Assembly: GCA_963729325.1 (NCBI GenBank)
Contig: CAVSNS010000022.1
Location: 74,573-138,572, forward strand
Reading direction: 5' to 3'
Length of the DNA stretch: 64,000 nucleotides
DNA from: JABCYV01 sp963729325
GTDB taxonomy: Bacteria > Acidobacteriota > Terriglobia > Terriglobales > Acidobacteriaceae
Below are positions 1 to 9,891 of the stretch, piece after piece. The notes below the pieces were generated by a model, which worked only from the letters and a program-made list of their open reading frames with translations, ran no database searches and had not been told where the DNA came from. A program made the translations under genes and the position numbers. Positions within the stretch are counted from its first letter, which is position 1. Each line of letters opens with the position of its first letter.

Positions 1-1976
1 ATGCCATTGATACTCCGCGGTACCGAAGGCGATGCGATCGACTTGACCCGAGAAATAGCGCTTGGTTCCGCATTGGCGATATGAATTTCACGGTGTGATC
101 GTTGTATCGGTCGCGGTTCACCAGCATGACCGACCACTGACCATCGGCCGCTCCACAGCATAGGCTGTAACCAGCGCAGTCCTGGCTGCGTCTGTGACGT
201 CGCTCGAGGCTTTGAAGAGCCGATGAGGCGCATCCACCGGTTGCACCCACTCCTTGGTGATGACCTCCAGCGGCGAAGATACTGCGGCGGATATCCCCTC
301 AGGTTGTAGTCTTTAATCCAGCATGAGAAAACCGCTGGGATGATCCGGCGACGGCATGTAGTGGAAATAATAAGTGGCCCCGGCGCCTGCGCCACCATGG
401 AGGCAACGGAGTCCGCCAGCCACAGGGCGCTCTTCACGGTTGAAGGTCCGGCGCCGCCTCTGATGTTTCCCTCAGTCATGAAGTACGGAATGTTGGGCGG
501 CAGGTCGTTATCTTTCCTAACCTGCACGATGTGGCTGACGTATCCAGGCTCTGGAATAAATGGCCGAGGAATAGGTGGGCTTGTCCTGGTAGGGATAGTG
601 TTCGAAAGAAAAGAATGTGAAATCATTGATGTGGCCGTGGGCTCTTAAGGTAATCTACAAAGCGTCCGAGCCAGGAAACCTTTCCCGCGGCACCCGGCCA
701 CGCTTCCACATCGCCAAAAGTCCCTTCGAACGGGGGCCCTCCCAGCTTTGCTTCAGGAACGAGTTTGTGAATGGCGGTGGCGAATTGAATGTAGAGCGCG
801 CCGTAGTTTCCGGCAGCATGTGCTGCCAATTGGCTTCCTCGCCATTCGATCCACGAAATCGGATAATGACGTTTGTAGAGGCAAGCGATTTCGTTCACCG
901 ATCTTCTGCGTGGAATACAGCATGGCGATCGGGACCATGGTGGGCAGCCCGCGCGTAACACCGCAGGTGAAAAAGAAATCAAATCCCACCTGATCGCCAC
1001 GGGATTGGTCGAGATCGGTGGCCGCATGCCATGGGTCCACAGAAGAGGGCCAGGTTACCGTCTGATCGCGGCTGGGAAAGTGAGTGACGTAGTCGTTGAA
1101 CTCGCCGTCGGCGGAGAGCGCCCCGACGTAAAGTTCGTCGATGGCATATCCGACGCAGTTGCGCTTGTCGGTTGAACCGTGCGTGTCGCAAGTGTTGGAC
1201 GATTCCGTCATCCAGATGCGGAGGTATCGCACCGGGATCATCCAGGAAACCAGCTTCAGCGTGACGGTGCCGCCCTTGCCTTCGGTCACCGCGCCCAGCG
1301 GAAATGTCTGCCACGTGCCTTTGGTTGTTCCGTCGTAAAAGGGCTCGAGCTCGCCCGTCCAAAACTGAACCGAGTAACGCCTCGCGTAAGGTCTGCCCAG
1401 GCGATGCGGATCGCATTGACGTCCACCTTGCTGCCCAGATCGATCACCACCCATTGCGGATGGAGCGAGTCGTCCTCGCCCGTGAAGGCGCGCGTCAGAT
1501 AAGGATTACTCTTCCAGAATGACTTCGGATCGCCGTCGGTGAGGCGCGACCATCCATTCCCGTCGCCTCGGCTGAATCCGCGATGTGGACGGCGCGGCCC
1601 AGGAGTGCCGGATCATCTCACTGGTCGGTTCGGCATTGCCGACAAAGTAGCCTTGCTGCTCGCTCGGCATCGCTCCATGTGCCATTCGGATTCCAGCGCC
1701 AGGCCTCGACCATCAACTCGGTATTCTGACCATATGTGACTGTTTGCCAGCCGGCGTTCAGGATCTCCCGGGTAATGGGTCGGTGAGGACGTGGTCCGCA
1801 TCCCCGGTCCTCAGCCGGTCGATCGCCGCTCCCAATGCGTGCGGAGGATTGAATGTGTTGAGCACGTGAGACGGGGCGGCATCCACGGTGACGGTCTGAG
1901 CGATCAGGTTTATCGGGAAAAGCGAGCTATAAATGAATGCACAAATTCCTGCCAATCGAGTCTTCATTCCCGGCAT
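1..1976 (-). pseudogene. Decayed secreted discoidin (F5/8 type C) domain enzyme, runs off left edge
   Basis: Minus-strand reading starts at about 1976 with a signal peptide (MPGMKTRLAGICAFIYSSLF..., cleavage after IAQ) followed by a segment reading PPHALGAAIDRL. Coding similarity then hops between frames: GWQTVTYGQNTELMVEAW around 1690-1750, QQGYFVGNAEPTSEMIRHSW around 1606-1665, and a galactose-binding discoidin-like stretch (HPQWVVIDLGSKVDVNAIRI, then WMIPVRYLRIWMTESS) between about 1460 and 1180. Below 760 a reading such as FTFFSFEHYPY and EGNIRGGAGPSTVKSALWLA suggests a glycoside-hydrolase-like catalytic part. I count at least five frame changes and some stops, so it is either dead or badly sequenced. 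The discoidin assignment is from motif recognition; the catalytic family is a guess. Confidence 0.6.
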
Positions 1977-2114
1977 TCGAACAACCTCCAGATGCGTTAA
2001 GTAGCCCCCGGGATTCTCACCCAGAGGCCCTCCCAGAACTGTACGCGGTCTCTCGACTCATACAGTCCTATGGTGGAAACTGCACAACGCTGGTCCTCCC
2101 ACAGCGCAAGCAGG

Positions 2115-3362
2115 TTAGGCTGGCGGTCGATTACCCGAAGCAGCCATGCCCACGCACGCGTGCGATGATGAAAACAGCGTCTTGTATTTGCGACAAGCCC
2201 AGCGAACCAATGATTGGCCGACATGCCTCTCGATGGTCGGGAGCACCGAAGGATTGAAACGACCGTAGTAGTTAAGAAACCATCCGCGAAGCTTCGGATT
2301 TATTTCCTTGGCGAGTTCAGCAATGGATTCTGCTGTACGAAGATGCAGTTTCCAACGACGGATCTCATCACGGATCTTCCCTGCCGCTTCGTTCGAGATG
2401 GCCGGACTGAAGCTGCAGAACAGCCCTCCTTTGCGAGTGATCGCCTTCCGGGGCCGAAACGTAAAGCCCAAAAAGTCGAACTTCTCGTGCGGGTGACTTT
2501 CCTGCCGATTCGTGTCCTTGCAGTAGACGAGCTTCGTCTTCTCCGAGTGCAGCTCCAAGCCACACTCGCGTAGCCGCTTCTCGACTCCTGCCCGTACCAG
2601 GTTCGCTTCCCATTCTGCTCTGCAGTGGACGATGATATCGTCCGCATAGCGCTCGAACGGAAGATGCTTCCACTTCTTCAGCATCCACCGATCAAACGTG
2701 TAATGCAGAAACAGGTTTGCTAGCAGTGGGCTGATGACACCGCCTTGCGGAGTGCCTCGTTCGCGCGCCGTCAGGTTGCCCTCTTCATCTTGTGCCGGGC
2801 TTTCAGCCAGCGCTCGATGTAGAGGACGATCCACTTTTCCTTGGCGTGTTTCCTGACTGCCCTCATCAGCAGGTCATGGTCGAGGTTATCGAAAAAGTGC
2901 TTGATGTCCAGGTCACAGACCCAGTCGAAGGACCAGCATCGCTGCCGTGCCCAACCCACTGCGTCCAGCGCCGACTTCCCCGGCCGATAGCCAAAGGAGT
3001 TGGGGTGGAACAGTGGATCCATCAGTGGCTCCAATCGATTCTTCACTACCATTTGTGCAACCCGATCTGCGACAGTCGGGATACCCAGCGCTCTCTCCGA
3101 CCCTTTGCTTTCGGGATCATTACCGTCCGCACCGGTGGGGGAAAGTAGCTGCCCGATGACATTCGATTCCAGACCTTATAAAGGTTCCGTTTGAGGTTCC
3201 TCTCAAAGTCTTCAATCGTTTGCTCGTCGATGCCCGCTGCTCCCTTGTTGCTCTTCACCTTGGAATAGGCTTCCAGGACTTCTGTTCTCGCAATACCGTA
3301 CGGGTTTGCCTTGTCCTTCAGGCTCCTCCCATTGCTGGTTGGCCTGACTGACTTGCCCCACT
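2115..3362 (-). pseudogene. Group II intron reverse transcriptase/maturase, frameshifted
   Basis: Three consecutive pieces in different frames make one LtrA-type protein. Segment one (about 3360-3060) has SNKGAAGIDEQTIEDFE and SSGSYFPPPVRTVMIPKAKG, the RT0/RT1 region. Segment two (3052-2771) carries NSFGYRPGKSALDAV and the catalytic aspartate in DLDIKHFFDNLDHDLL. Segment three (2834-2115) has GTPQGGVISPLLANLFLHY, the YADD box (FERYADDIIVHC), KFDFLGFTF, and the maturase (X) domain ending with LRGWFLNYYGRFN. Frame changes fall near 3060 and 2790. No HNH endonuclease domain is evident at the C terminus. All RT motifs are present but split, so the copy is probably inactive unless the frameshifts are sequence errors. 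Confidence 0.85.
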
Positions 3363-3824
3363 ACACGCACCCCCTTTGCTCCATCCGCTTTCGCGGACTT
3401 CATCGCTCATACGGGGTACTCCGCCCCTTGGTGTCGCATCCGTACTCTCGCCCTCGTGGTTCAATCCACTTGTGGCTTCTCCGTTTGCATCGACACCAAG
3501 GTTCCCACGTTCCATGTAATCGCCTCGCCCAGGATCAGGCCACCGATATGCCGGATACCACTCCGCCCGTAAGCAAGTTTCCGTCGCAGCTATCCCGCGG
3601 GCTTCGAGCAAACCGCGGTTTTGATATCGTCTTGTTCTTTTCGACATGAGAAGCGGTGGTTCACTATCGTTCCTCTTCCTGGGAGTTACCTGACCCGATA
3701 CACTTCCGAGCCTTTTGCCTTCACTGCTCACCACCACGGTTTTTGACCGCAGCAGCGGAAGGTGGTTTGAAATCTCCTCCTGCAAGACGACTCCGAGGGG
3801 CCTACCCTCATCGACTACACAGTT

Positions 3825-3858
3825 ACGCAAAACGAGTCGTCTGTCGCCGACTCGTTTT
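3825..3858 (-). terminator. Perfect stem-loop next to Oar-like gene end
   Basis: The inverted repeat GCAAAACGAGTCG / CGACTCGTTTTGC, about 13 bp and perfect, encloses an 8-nt loop some 15 nt after the stop of the Oar-like gene on the minus strand. It looks like a rho-independent terminator stem. It could equally be a stem of intron domain I if the intron starts at 3871. Confidence 0.5.
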
Positions 3859-3871
3859 GCTCGTGGCACAC

Positions 3872-5620
3872 CTAGAAGTAAACTTTTAAGGCCAACTGCA
3901 GTTCCCGCGGATTGTTGACCGTGGAGGTGATCAAGCCGAAGGTGGTGGAACCCACCGTGGCGTCGGGCCCCTGAAACTGCGGATGGTTAAAGGTATTGAA
4001 CGCCTCGGCGCGGAATTCCACCCGCATTCCCTCCCGGATCCCCGACAATGGAAACTCCTTGAAGATCGACATATCGAGGTTCCGAGCGCCGGGCTGAAGC
4101 GCGCTGCCAATGGTTCTGGGAGAGCTGCCGAAGGTAAAGGAGGCAGGAGTCGACAACGCATTGGGATTCGCAAAATAGTTCGTTCCGGTGAAAGGTCCGT
4201 TCTGACGTGATCCTCCGGTCTTCCCGACGAGCGCTCCAGCCGGCCCGTCAGGTCTGGCCTTTGGTTGTAAGTAGGAATCGGAGTTCCGCCGTTGATCAGC
4301 ATCGGAATGATCGGCCTGCCATCGTTGATACGGAGGATCCCATTCGTCTGCCATCCGCCAACGATAGCGTTGAGGATGCCGTTCATGTTGGGTCCCAGCC
4401 ATTTTCCGCGGCCAATAGGCAATTCGTACACACAGCTGAGCTGAAAGACTTGAGGAATGTTGTAAACGGATACTGCCCTCTCTCCGGCGAGATTGAATGG
4501 ATTTTGTACGTTCAGTGTCGATCCACCGGTGGTTCCGCCGCCCAGGAATACGAAGCTGTCATCGCTGGCCGAAGCATCATCTAGCGACTTCGACCAGGTA
4601 TAGGTCACCAGGAATTGCAGGCCATGGGAGAAGTTCTTCTCGGCCCGGACTTGCAGCGCGTGATAGATAGAATTAGCAATCGGTGGAGAATCGCCCTGGA
4701 AACCGTTGTACTGCGGGAAGGGCACCAGGAGCTGCGATTGCTGAATCGTAGGGCCGGTCAGGCCGCTGGTTGGGTCGCAGATGAATTTCGTGCGATCGCA
4801 TGCACCTGACCCCGTAAAGTTGAATGGGTTCGGGACTTGGGCGGTGAGAAAGTTTCCAATCTGGTTCGGGGTCATCCCCGCGATATCAGCTGGTGGTACA
4901 TAGTTATGCTCGCGGAATCCACCTAGGTACAAGTGCGTGCCCTTTTTCCCCACGCCAGCAAGACTTTGCCGGGTAGTTCGTTCTGGAATCCGAAGCTCCA
5001 TGTCTGTTCATAAGGCGTATTCAAGCTCTCCTTCTTGATCGGCCCCACGGCTGAAAATCCGATATCGTTGAAGGCCCCCAGGGAATTGCCGGGAGGCGGT
5101 GCAACCCCGCAGCTGAACGGCGGGGTGAAATTGCAGGAAGTGTTGCTCAGAGTATTCCAGGGAGTGGCACGGTCGATGTTGAGCGTCGTGAGCCAAGGCG
5201 GCTGAATGTTGTAACCCTGAAAGCCCCATGGACCTGTTCCCGAGGCGCCGCTTCGCGGCGTCGAGAAATAAATGCCGTAGCCGCCGCGAAGCACGAGTGT
5301 GTGCCGCCACTGATAGGCAAAACCAAAGCGCGGCTGGATGTTCTTGTAATCAGTGGCATAGTTGTAACGGTCACTCGGGCTGGCAAAGACCTCTATCCCG
5401 TGCAACGGCGGAAGCCCCGCCACCTGCAGCGGCGACAGAGCAGTGGGATCGAGCGAGTTCATGCGGTTAAAGCGCTCCGTGCGGGGCGTATTTAACTCGT
5501 AGCGCATGCCGAGATTCAGCGTGAGCTTGGGCGTAACGCGGTAATTATCCTGGACAAAAGCGGCGTATTGGAAACTCTGCGTGCTGAAGAAAACGGGCCG
5601 AGCCATGCGGTTGGATACAA
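3872..5620 (-). pseudogene. Oar-like TonB-dependent receptor, C-terminal half, frameshifted
   Basis: This is the C-terminal beta-barrel part of an acidobacterial Oar-type outer-membrane receptor. Recognisable pieces are SFQYAAFVQDNYRVTPKLTL with NLGMRYE, FGFAYQW, LRGGYGIYFS, NAYEQ-like TPYEQTWSFGFQ, YTWSKSLDDASASDDS, and the terminal RVEFRAEAFNTFNHPQF followed by PRELQLALKVYF at the stop. Frame changes occur near 4945 (in a GGGGAAAAAGG context) and near 4225. The N-terminal carboxypeptidase-regulatory-like domain and plug are missing; similarity stops near 5620, about 170 bp before group II intron B. Full-length members are usually above 1,000 residues, whereas about 580 are left here. The fragment is expected to be non-functional. 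Confidence 0.8.
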
Positions 5621-5786
5621 ATCATCGAGAAGTAAAGACCGTTGCTCTCTTGAAGGAACCAGTGCGTCTGCGCTGAGGGGAAAGTATGCACCGACTTACT
5701 AAAATGAAACCCCAAGTCGCTTGACACGACCGACATCGTTATCGCGCTGGGAAAAGTCTGGAAGAGGAGGAACCGAAGATGAAACG

Positions 5787-7693
5787 GTGAAACTTCTTGT
5801 TGGAATCCAGCGGGTGTAAGTCCCGCCCGGTCACAGTCGAGCAGGCAGGCCGGAAGTGAGTGTTGCCATTCACCGGGCGACTGGTGGGTGTGAAGCGTAC
5901 ACAGCAAGGAAGCAGGCCGTGAAGATTCAGCTCCGAAAACTCGGCTGGTTGCGATGCCGACGCCGTTAACAAGGCGGAAGGCAGCACTCGGACGACCGAT
6001 AATGCGAGGTCGCGCCGGGGTCGCCGGAGTCCCTAGCTCGGGGCATGCTTCCAAAGGGATTTCCCAGGAACCCAGGAGAGCTCCCCCATCTCCTCCTCAC
6101 CATGGGAGGTACCGATCGCCAAGGGAGACCGAAGGCGACCGGGAAAGATGGACGAGCAGTCTTACGACCCCGTAGTACCTGTGAAGGTGGGGAACCGCAG
6201 GGCTTCCGCAAGGAGCGGCCACGGTACCCACTGGAGGGAAGGGGGGAACAAGCGGACGTATCTGCCGAAGGAAACATAGGCGAGACTCAGAACTCGCACT
6301 GCTATGTCCACAAAACTCGACAGACTAACTGAACTAGCCAAGGAGGAGCCGAAGCGACAGTTTTTCTCGATCGCTCACTTGATCACGCCCGAGGCGTTGT
6401 ACGCGGCATTTCGAAGTCTACGAAAGGAAGCCAGCGCAGGGGTGGACGGCGTCACGTATCACGAGTACCAAGAGTACGCCGAGAGAAAGATCCAAGAGCT
6501 TTATCAGAGGCTCAGAGACGGGAAGTACCAAGCCCAACCGCTCCGCAGGGTCTACATACCGAAGGAAAACGGGAAGCAGAGACCGATCTCGATTCCCGCT
6601 CTGGAGGACAAGATCGTGCAGAAGGCGATGGTGGAAGTACTGAACGCCATCTATGAGCAGGATTTTCTCGAGTGCTCCTACGGGTTCCGACCCGGACGAG
6701 GGCAGCACCAGGCACTGGACGAAGTGAAGCGAGTCATCTGCACCCGCTCCACGGGATGGATCCTGGAGTTAGACATCACCGCCTACTTTGATTCGATCGT
6801 GAGAGAGCAACTCATGGAGATGATCGAGAAACGCGTCAGCGATAGCAGCGTGCTTCGCTTGATACGGAAGTGGATCCAGGTAGGAGTCATTGATCAAGGA
6901 CAGTTTCTCGTGAGTAACAAGGGGACGGGGCAAGGACAGACGATTAGTCCGCTCCTGGCCAACATCTACCTGCACTACGTGCTGGACGAATGGTTCGAGG
7001 ACGTGGTGAAGCCCCGACTTAGGGGTGAAGCCCACGAGATCCGTTTTGCCGATGATGCCATACTTTGCTTCCACTACAGGGAAGACGCGGAGAAAGTGAA
7101 GCATGTCTTATCGAAGCGGTTCGCAAAATACGGTTTGACACTTCACCCGGAGAAGACGCGGCTGCTGGAATTTGGGCGTTACGCCGAGGAGCGCGCGAAG
7201 AGGCAGGGCAAGAAGAAACCCGGCACCTTCGACTTTCTCGGTTTGACGCACATTTGCGCACGCAGCCGGAGAGGGAAGTTCACAGTGCATGTGCGGACGA
7301 TGCGCAAGCGGCTTCGCAGGAGCCTCACGGCGATCGCCGAATGGTGCCAGGAGCACCGACATGCACCGGTGGACGAGCAACAGAAGACCCTCAACGCCAA
7401 GCTCCGAGGCCACTACCAGTACTACGGCCGCCCGACAAACTCTCAGAGCCTTCTGAAGTTCTATCGGGGCGTTGTAAGGATCTGGCGGAAGTGGCTAAAT
7501 CGTCGCACGCGCGGAAACCGGATGACGTGGGAGCGATACACCGAGCTTCTACGACGTCATCCGTTGCTGCCACCTCGGATTCGCCATGTCTGGACGTAAC
7601 CGGAGAGTCCTGCTTGAGGAACCCGCTGCGGGAAATCTGCACGGTGGGGTCTGTGAGGGAGGAGATATCCCGGCAGTGCCATGGTGGACCTAC
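5787..7693 (+). mobile_element. Group II intron B, about 1.9 kb, with intact reverse transcriptase
   Basis: A structured non-coding leader begins near 5787 (GTGAAACTTCTTGTTGGAAT...), continues for about 500 nt of intron domains I-III, and is followed by the reverse transcriptase in domain IV (6304-7599). About 10-55 nt after the RT stop is a domain-V-like hairpin (GGAACCCGCTGCGGGAAATC, then TGCACGGTGGGGTC, with a GAAA apex), then a domain-VI-like stem ending CCTAC near 7693. Boundaries are estimates from domain order and typical intron size. It sits between the truncated Oar-like gene and a MITE-like element. Confidence 0.75.
6304..7599 (+). CDS. ltrA: Group II intron reverse transcriptase/maturase (intact)
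   Basis: This 431-residue protein is the intron-encoded protein of group II intron B. It would reverse-transcribe the intron at the target site and assist splicing. Visible motifs in order are SAGVDGVTYHEY (RT0), IPKENGKQRPISIPALEDKI (RT1), CSYGFRPGRGQHQAL (RT2), the first catalytic aspartate in LELDITAYFDSI (RT3), GTGQGQTISPLLANIYLHY (RT4), FADDAILCF (RT5, FADD instead of the usual YADD), GLTLHPEKTRLLEFG (RT6), TFDFLGLTH (RT7) and a maturase domain with LNAKLRGHYQYYGRPTN. A C-terminal endonuclease domain is not apparent. The reading frame is uninterrupted, unlike the RT of intron A, so this element may be active. Confidence 0.92.
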   Translation: MSTKLDRLTELAKEEPKRQFFSIAHLITPEALYAAFRSLRKEASAGVDGVTYHEYQEYAERKIQELYQRLRDGKYQAQPLRRVYIPKENGKQRPISIPALEDKIVQKAMVEVLNAIYEQDFLECSYGFRPGRGQHQALDEVKRVICTRSTGWILELDITAYFDSIVREQLMEMIEKRVSDSSVLRLIRKWIQVGVIDQGQFLVSNKGTGQGQTISPLLANIYLHYVLDEWFEDVVKPRLRGEAHEIRFADDAILCFHYREDAEKVKHVLSKRFAKYGLTLHPEKTRLLEFGRYAEERAKRQGKKKPGTFDFLGLTHICARSRRGKFTVHVRTMRKRLRRSLTAIAEWCQEHRHAPVDEQQKTLNAKLRGHYQYYGRPTNSQSLLKFYRGVVRIWRKWLNRRTRGNRMTWERYTELLRRHPLLPPRIRHVWT

Positions 7694-7769
7694 ACGGGCA
7701 CGAAGCTGGAAACGGCGGACACAGCCAAGGAACACCTACAGCCTATCGGGGCTCCTCTACTCGGAGAGA

Positions 7770-7908
7770 TGTTGAAAAACTCATTTGGGATAAATCCGCA
7801 GAAAAAAGATCGTGCCAAGATGCCCCACAAACGACGTTCTCCGCTCGGCTAGACATTTTCTATCCCCGAAATTTCCCCTAATTTCTGGAAATCTCGAGTT
7901 TTTCAACA
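7770..7908. mobile_element. MITE-like 139-bp element with 13-bp perfect terminal inverted repeats
   Basis: TGTTGAAAAACTC at 7770-7782 is matched by its exact complement GAGTTTTTCAACA at 7896-7908. The interior has no convincing coding capacity. Ends of the type TGTTGAAAAA are common in several transposase families, so this could be a non-autonomous derivative or the fused ends of a lost IS. I see no clear target-site duplication. Confidence 0.55.
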
Positions 7909-7950
7909 CCCACGCCTGTCAGTGTAGGGCGCTACGTGCCCGCGAAATCT

Positions 7951-8171
7951 CATGAAAATCGCTCAGAGTTTAACCATAATCCTGAACGGTTGGGAGTGGC
8001 GAGATTGAGTAATCAGTGGAGAAGCTGAAACCGAACGCCTGTCTGATCCGGAGCGTGCGTGATAGAGCGAATAAATGGGCGTTGTCTTTCCCCCTGTGGG
8101 AGCGGCGATAGCCCGAGACCCTGCTTAATGTAATCTCCGGCACGCTCCCCGCTCCCGCCAGGAGGAAGCCT
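7951..8171 (+). ncRNA. Candidate IS110 bridge RNA region (left end)
   Basis: This is 221 nt of non-coding DNA between the inferred left end and the transposase start. The second IS110 copy has 224 nt in the same place. They share short islands (CATGAAAAT at the outer edge; CTGAT..GGAGCGTG in the middle) amid divergent sequence. IS110-group elements are known to encode a bispecific bridge RNA here. The transcript and its loops are inferred, not shown. Confidence 0.45.
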
Positions 8172-9443
8172 ATGCCGTATAGGATAGCGGGAATCGATGT
8201 ACATAAGAAGAAGTTGGCTGTGGTGGTGACTGACGTCGAAGTCGAAGAGGAATACCTATTCGAGCGACGCTGGTACGGGAGCAACCCCGAGCAGTTGCAA
8301 CTGCTGGCGGAATGGCTAATCGAGCAGCAGGTCGAGGAAGTAGTAATGGAATCCACCGCGCAATACTGGAAACCGGTTTGGGGAGCGATGGAGAGGTACT
8401 GGAAGCCAAGCCGTGAGAAGCGGGAAGGTGCGTGCCGGATGTCGGGCACACTCCATCTGGCGCAAGCCTTGTCCAATCGTGGGCGGCGGGGACGCAAGAG
8501 AGACTTTCGCGATGCCGAACGTTTGCTGAAGCGGCTGGTGTCTCAGGAGCTGACCTTGAGCTTCGTCCCTAATGGCGAACAGCGTCTCTGGCGGACCGTG
8601 ACGCGCACAAAGTACCAGCTCAGGCGTAACAAAGTACGGCTGCACAATCAACTGGAGGCACTGCTGGAAGAAGCCCATCTCAAGTTATCCAGTTTGGTTT
8701 CGGATCTACTCGGCGCAAGTGCACGGCGGATGCTGCAGGCCTTGGCGGAGGGAGAAACTGATCCAGCGGCTCTGGCCGCCTTGGCCGACCAGCGTTTGCG
8801 CGCCACGTCGGCGCAGCTGCGCGATGTATTGGGTGCGTGCACGGAGCTCAACCCGGTCTACCGCCGGCTGGTGAAGATAGCGCTCGAGGAGTTGCAATTG
8901 ATCGAGCAGCAGATCGGCCAACTGGACCAGGAGATCGCAAGTCTTCTCCGGCAGCATCAGGATGCAGTCCAGCGGCTGGCCGAAGTCCCCGGTCTCGGGG
9001 TGGATTCGGCGCAACAGATCATTGCCGAGGTGGGGGCCAAGGCAGCGACCTTCGCTTCGGCCAAGAATCTCTCCTCGTGGGTGGGGGCATGCCCGGGAGA
9101 GGAAGAGAGCGCGGGAGTGAATTCCAGCCCGCGCTCTCCGAAGGGGAATCGGAACATGCGTCGCCTTCTCAATCAGGCTGCCAATGCTGCCGTCAAACGT
9201 AAAGGAAGCATCTTCGAGATCGTCTACCGTCGTCTCGTTCCGCGTCTCGGCCACAACAAAACCATCGGGGCGATTGCGCATCGCATCTCTCAGTTGATCT
9301 GGATGATTCTGCATAAAGGCGTCCGATATGAGGAGCGAGGCCCGGCGGTGTCCGAACAATCCAAGCGAGTCCGCACTGTCCGAATGATCCGCACACTCCG
9401 CAAGCTTGGCTACCGAGTCGAACTTCAAGCGGATCCGATATGA
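8172..9443 (+). CDS. IS110-family transposase (recombinase) 1
   Basis: This 423-residue protein is an IS110-type DEDD recombinase. The N-terminal RuvC-like domain starts RIAGIDVHKKKLAVVV (Asp9), has VVMESTAQYW (Glu60) and KRDFRDAERLLKRL (Asp111/Asp114). The C-terminal Transposase_20 domain carries LAEVPGLGVDSAQQIIAEVG and SSWVGACPGEEES, with the conserved serine region before RNMRRLLNQAA. A strong Shine-Dalgarno (AGGAGG, 6 nt upstream) supports the start. Compared with the second copy it has an extra stretch of roughly 15-20 residues around positions 75-95. The frame is intact, so the protein could be active. Confidence 0.93.
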   Translation: MPYRIAGIDVHKKKLAVVVTDVEVEEEYLFERRWYGSNPEQLQLLAEWLIEQQVEEVVMESTAQYWKPVWGAMERYWKPSREKREGACRMSGTLHLAQALSNRGRRGRKRDFRDAERLLKRLVSQELTLSFVPNGEQRLWRTVTRTKYQLRRNKVRLHNQLEALLEEAHLKLSSLVSDLLGASARRMLQALAEGETDPAALAALADQRLRATSAQLRDVLGACTELNPVYRRLVKIALEELQLIEQQIGQLDQEIASLLRQHQDAVQRLAEVPGLGVDSAQQIIAEVGAKAATFASAKNLSSWVGACPGEEESAGVNSSPRSPKGNRNMRRLLNQAANAAVKRKGSIFEIVYRRLVPRLGHNKTIGAIAHRISQLIWMILHKGVRYEERGPAVSEQSKRVRTVRMIRTLRKLGYRVELQADPI

Positions 9444-9478
9444 GCAGCGCGATTTTCGACCCTGATCTATAAAAGGGA

Positions 9479-9891
9479 ATGTCAAGGAAAATAGTTCTCC
9501 CTCGACCGGAGGTGGGGAAGATTTCCTTGGCTTCCAGCCCCTGTCACCATAGAAGGCGCTGGTCTGGTGTCGTGCCCCTGGGATTGGGTTTAGGTTGTTC
9601 CGTCTCAGCAACTGCATCTTCATCTGGTGGCGACGACGCCGATCGGTCTGGGAAGCTTGGCAAGCGCAGCGGTTGCCGATTGGCAACACATGGATCTATC
9701 TGAGGCTCGTGGCCTAGTGCTTTTTTGGGTTGTCCGAGAGGGTATAGGGATTACACAGAAGCTAAGTGCCAGTGGCACTGCGCGCCTACAGGCGTTAAGG
9801 ATACTCACTCTCGAACCCGAGCGTCTCAAGAACCAACTGGCCACCACCAGAAGAAGATCACCGGAGATGGAGGGCTCTTCACCCAAGACGC
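9479..9891 (-). ncRNA. Candidate IS1111-type bridge RNA region (right end)
   Basis: About 410 nt of non-coding DNA lie downstream of the transposase inside the element. In IS1111-group elements the bridge RNA is encoded at this right end. No conserved fold could be verified by eye. Confidence 0.3.

Larger units (their letters stand above)
1998..3871 (-). mobile_element. Group II intron A (decayed), about 1.87 kb
   Basis: The 3' part on the minus strand has a domain-V-like hairpin at about 2035-2069 (arms GGACTGTA and TACAGTTC around a purine-rich centre), then a domain-VI-like stem with CCCGGGGGCTAC, giving a probable 3' boundary near 1998. A broken reverse transcriptase fills domain IV. The 5' boundary is placed at 3871 because the minus strand there reads GTGTGCC, fitting the GUGYG 5' consensus, directly after the TAG stop of the neighbouring Oar-like gene. 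A long perfect stem (AAACGAGTCG / CGACTCGTTT, 3825-3858) lies just inside this boundary; alternatively that stem is the host terminator and the intron starts just past it. Size agrees with an ORF-bearing bacterial group II intron. Confidence 0.75.
7951..9460 (+). mobile_element. IS110-family element 1 (IS110 group)
   Basis: Boundaries come from comparing this copy with the second IS110 element at 19.9-21.3 kb. Both have CATGAAAAT at the left end, 221-224 nt before the transposase start, and GATTTTCGAC just after the transposase stop. In this copy the ends also form a short subterminal inverted repeat (GAAAATCGC left, GCGATTTTC right). The size of 1.51 kb is normal for the family. The left non-coding end is where IS110-group elements encode the bridge RNA. 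Confidence 0.75.

Noticed and set aside
8706..9689. Long minus-strand frame opposite IS110 transposase 1
   Set aside because: Antisense shadow of a clear DEDD transposase; its reading has no motif.
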